This document shows, piece by piece, positions 15,819 through 17,094 of a stretch of 17,094 nt of DNA. The position numbers were made by a program, and so were the translations under genes. This DNA comes from Candidatus Omnitrophota bacterium (lineage in GTDB: Bacteria > Verrucomicrobiota > Verrucomicrobiia > Limisphaerales > UBA1319). The first letter of the stretch is position 1. Each line of letters begins with the position of its first letter. Where the stretch lies: positions 1 through 17,094 of the forward strand of contig JAMCZD010000337.1 in the NCBI GenBank assembly GCA_023473405.1, written 5' to 3'. The notes under the pieces were generated by a model. The model was not told where the DNA came from and searched no databases. It saw nothing but the letters and a program-made list of their open reading frames with translations.

Positions 15819-17094
15819 TCATTCCCGTTCCGATCGCGGAATCCGCTGATAGACCTTTATATATTGGGCCGCGGTGTCCTGCCAGAGGAACTCCACCGCC
15901 ATTGCGTTCTGTATGAAGTGCCGCATCAGGGCCGGTTCCTGGTATAGGACCAGGGCTTTGCGGATCGCCTTGGCGAGCGCGCGTGCCGAGTATTCATTGA
16001 ACTTGATGCCGTCGGCCCGTTCCGGCGCCTCGGCAATATCCACTACCGTGTCGTCCAATCCCCCCGTTGCCCGCACGATGGGAATCGTCCCATAACGCAG
16101 GCTGTATAACTGGTTGAGACCGCATGGTTCGTAACGCGACGGCATGAGAAAAAAATCGCTCCCGGCCTCGATCCGATGCGACAATTCCTCCTCGTAACCT
16201 ATCCGCGCCGCCACCTTGTCCGGATAACGCCGGGCCAAGTCCATCAAAGCGCCCTCGTAATGCGGTTGGCCGCGCCCGAGGGAGATGAATTGCATCGGTG
16301 CCGCCAGCATCTCTTCCAGCGCGCCCAGAAGGATATCGATCCCTTTTTGCTCCGCCAGTCGTCCGACATTGCCAAAAAGCGGCACCTCGGCGTTTACCGG
16401 CAGACCGAGTTCCCGCTGCAAAGCCAGTTTCTCGGCAGTCTTGCCCTCCATTCGCCCGGGGCCATAGGTGAACCGGAGATGTGGATTATGGTTGGTTTTC
16501 CACTCCGAATAATCAACCCCGTTTACGATTCCAACGGGGGGATCCCGGCGGCTCCGCAAGACCCCATCCAGCCCTCCGCCCAATTCACGGGTGGTGATTT
16601 CCTGGGCGTACCTGGGACTGACGGTGGTGAGGGCTTGGGCATAGCACAAGCCAGCCTTCATGCAATTCAAATTGCCATAGAACTCGACCCCATCGGGGCG
16701 GAAATAATCCGGAGGCAAGTTGGTCAAACTGTATTTTGCACCCGGGAAAATCCCCTGGTAGATGATGTTGTGAATGGTAAAGCATGTGCTCGGCGCGTTG
16801 CGCCAACCCTCCCACCGCTGCTGGTGCCGGATCAACAATGGCACTAGGCCCGTCTGCCAATCGTGTGCGTGCACCACGTCGATTGGCTCCGCCAGGTTGC
16901 GGGCCAGGAAAACAACGCACTTGGAGAAGAAGATGAAGCGTTCGGCATTGTCGGGATAATCCGCTCCTTTTTCCTGGTACAGGCCCGCGCGCTGATAAAA
17001 CTCGGGCTGATGAATAAAATAGATCGCCGGCGACGCCGCCTTTTCCAACGACCACACCTCGGCGCGAATGTGCCGCGCGCCCAGGGGCAGAGTC
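15819..17094 (-). CDS. glgA: Glycogen synthase (ADP-glucose type), N-terminus beyond window
   Basis: The frame is open to the window edge, giving about 425 residues of a GT5 glycogen/starch synthase that adds glucose from ADP-glucose to alpha-1,4-glucan. The first visible residues are TLPLGARHIRAEVW. The N-terminal 80 or so residues with the KxGGLADV ADP-binding motif are missing only because the window ends. Visible landmarks are DYPDNAERF, VVHAHDWQTGLVPLL, TVSPRYAQEI and GIVNGVDYSEW, and the C-terminal donor site SRYEPCGLNQLYSLRYG with the conserved Glu, then TGGLDDTV. The GTG at 17057 is an internal codon and not the start. It heads the visible part of the minus-strand run and is functionally separate from tilS and ftsH. 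No other glycogen gene is in view. Confidence 0.95.
   Translation of the reverse strand, partial: TLPLGARHIRAEVWSLEKAASPAIYFIHQPEFYQRAGLYQEKGADYPDNAERFIFFSKCVVFLARNLAEPIDVVHAHDWQTGLVPLLIRHQQRWEGWRNAPSTCFTIHNIIYQGIFPGAKYSLTNLPPDYFRPDGVEFYGNLNCMKAGLCYAQALTTVSPRYAQEITTRELGGGLDGVLRSRRDPPVGIVNGVDYSEWKTNHNPHLRFTYGPGRMEGKTAEKLALQRELGLPVNAEVPLFGNVGRLAEQKGIDILLGALEEMLAAPMQFISLGRGQPHYEGALMDLARRYPDKVAARIGYEEELSHRIEAGSDFFLMPSRYEPCGLNQLYSLRYGTIPIVRATGGLDDTVVDIAEAPERADGIKFNEYSARALAKAIRKALVLYQEPALMRHFIQNAMAVEFLWQDTAAQYIKVYQRIPRSERE

Noticed and set aside
17055..17057. GTG as start of a 412-residue glycogen synthase
   Set aside because: The frame stays open to the window edge with glgA-like residues upstream, and the family's N-terminal ADP-binding motif would be missing, so the gene is simply cut by the window.

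Overview
The window looks like a chromosomal stretch of a moderately GC-rich, free-living, polysaccharide-degrading bacterium. Verrucomicrobiota (Pedosphaera/Limisphaera-like) is the best guess. The reasons are a secreted GH78 rhamnosidase next to a propeller-type sensor kinase, a TAT-exported Gfo/Idh/MocA oxidoreductase, a small zinc-ribbon membrane protein, and low-complexity GAGCGTG-type repeats between genes. This is judged from protein style and not from any marker comparison. Nothing seen indicates a phage, plasmid, integron, CRISPR array, IS element, tRNA or rRNA.

Left block (1-6779, all minus strand; transcription order is right to left): a secreted alpha-L-rhamnosidase with an extra discoidin-like domain, then a 1047-residue periplasmic-propeller/Y_Y_Y histidine kinase, then the first 15 codons of a response regulator cut by the window edge. 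The likely logic is that a released sugar is sensed outside the cytoplasm and signalled to the response regulator. The ligand and targets are not shown by the sequence. A repeat patch (about 130-223) lies between kinase and regulator and supplies the kinase's stop codon and last residues.

Middle block (6856-9163): a 104-aa double-zinc-ribbon/one-TM protein on the minus strand is divergent from a plus-strand pair, an 88-aa protein of unknown function whose stop overlaps the start of a TAT-signal oxidoreductase (ATGA). Their shared 374-bp intergenic region holds a degenerate tandem repeat of about 84 bp, a perfect 8-bp hairpin, and plausible sigma70-like promoters pointing both ways.

Right block (9172-17094, minus strand): a tight run in transcription order glgA (N-terminus beyond the window), tilS, ftsH, rpe, an S41 carboxy-terminal protease and tsaD, with gaps of 39, 23, 5, 58 and 12 bp. 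These are housekeeping genes (glycogen synthesis, two tRNA modifications, two proteases, pentose phosphate pathway). tilS-ftsH adjacency is a known conserved neighbourhood. The plus-strand oxidoreductase and tsaD converge with only 8 bp between stop codons.

The accessory part is the left and middle blocks. The most interesting items are the rhamnosidase/sensor/regulator locus, the repeat family that reaches into a coding end, and the 88-aa protein translationally coupled to the exported oxidoreductase. I did not find a clearly novel defence or mobile system.
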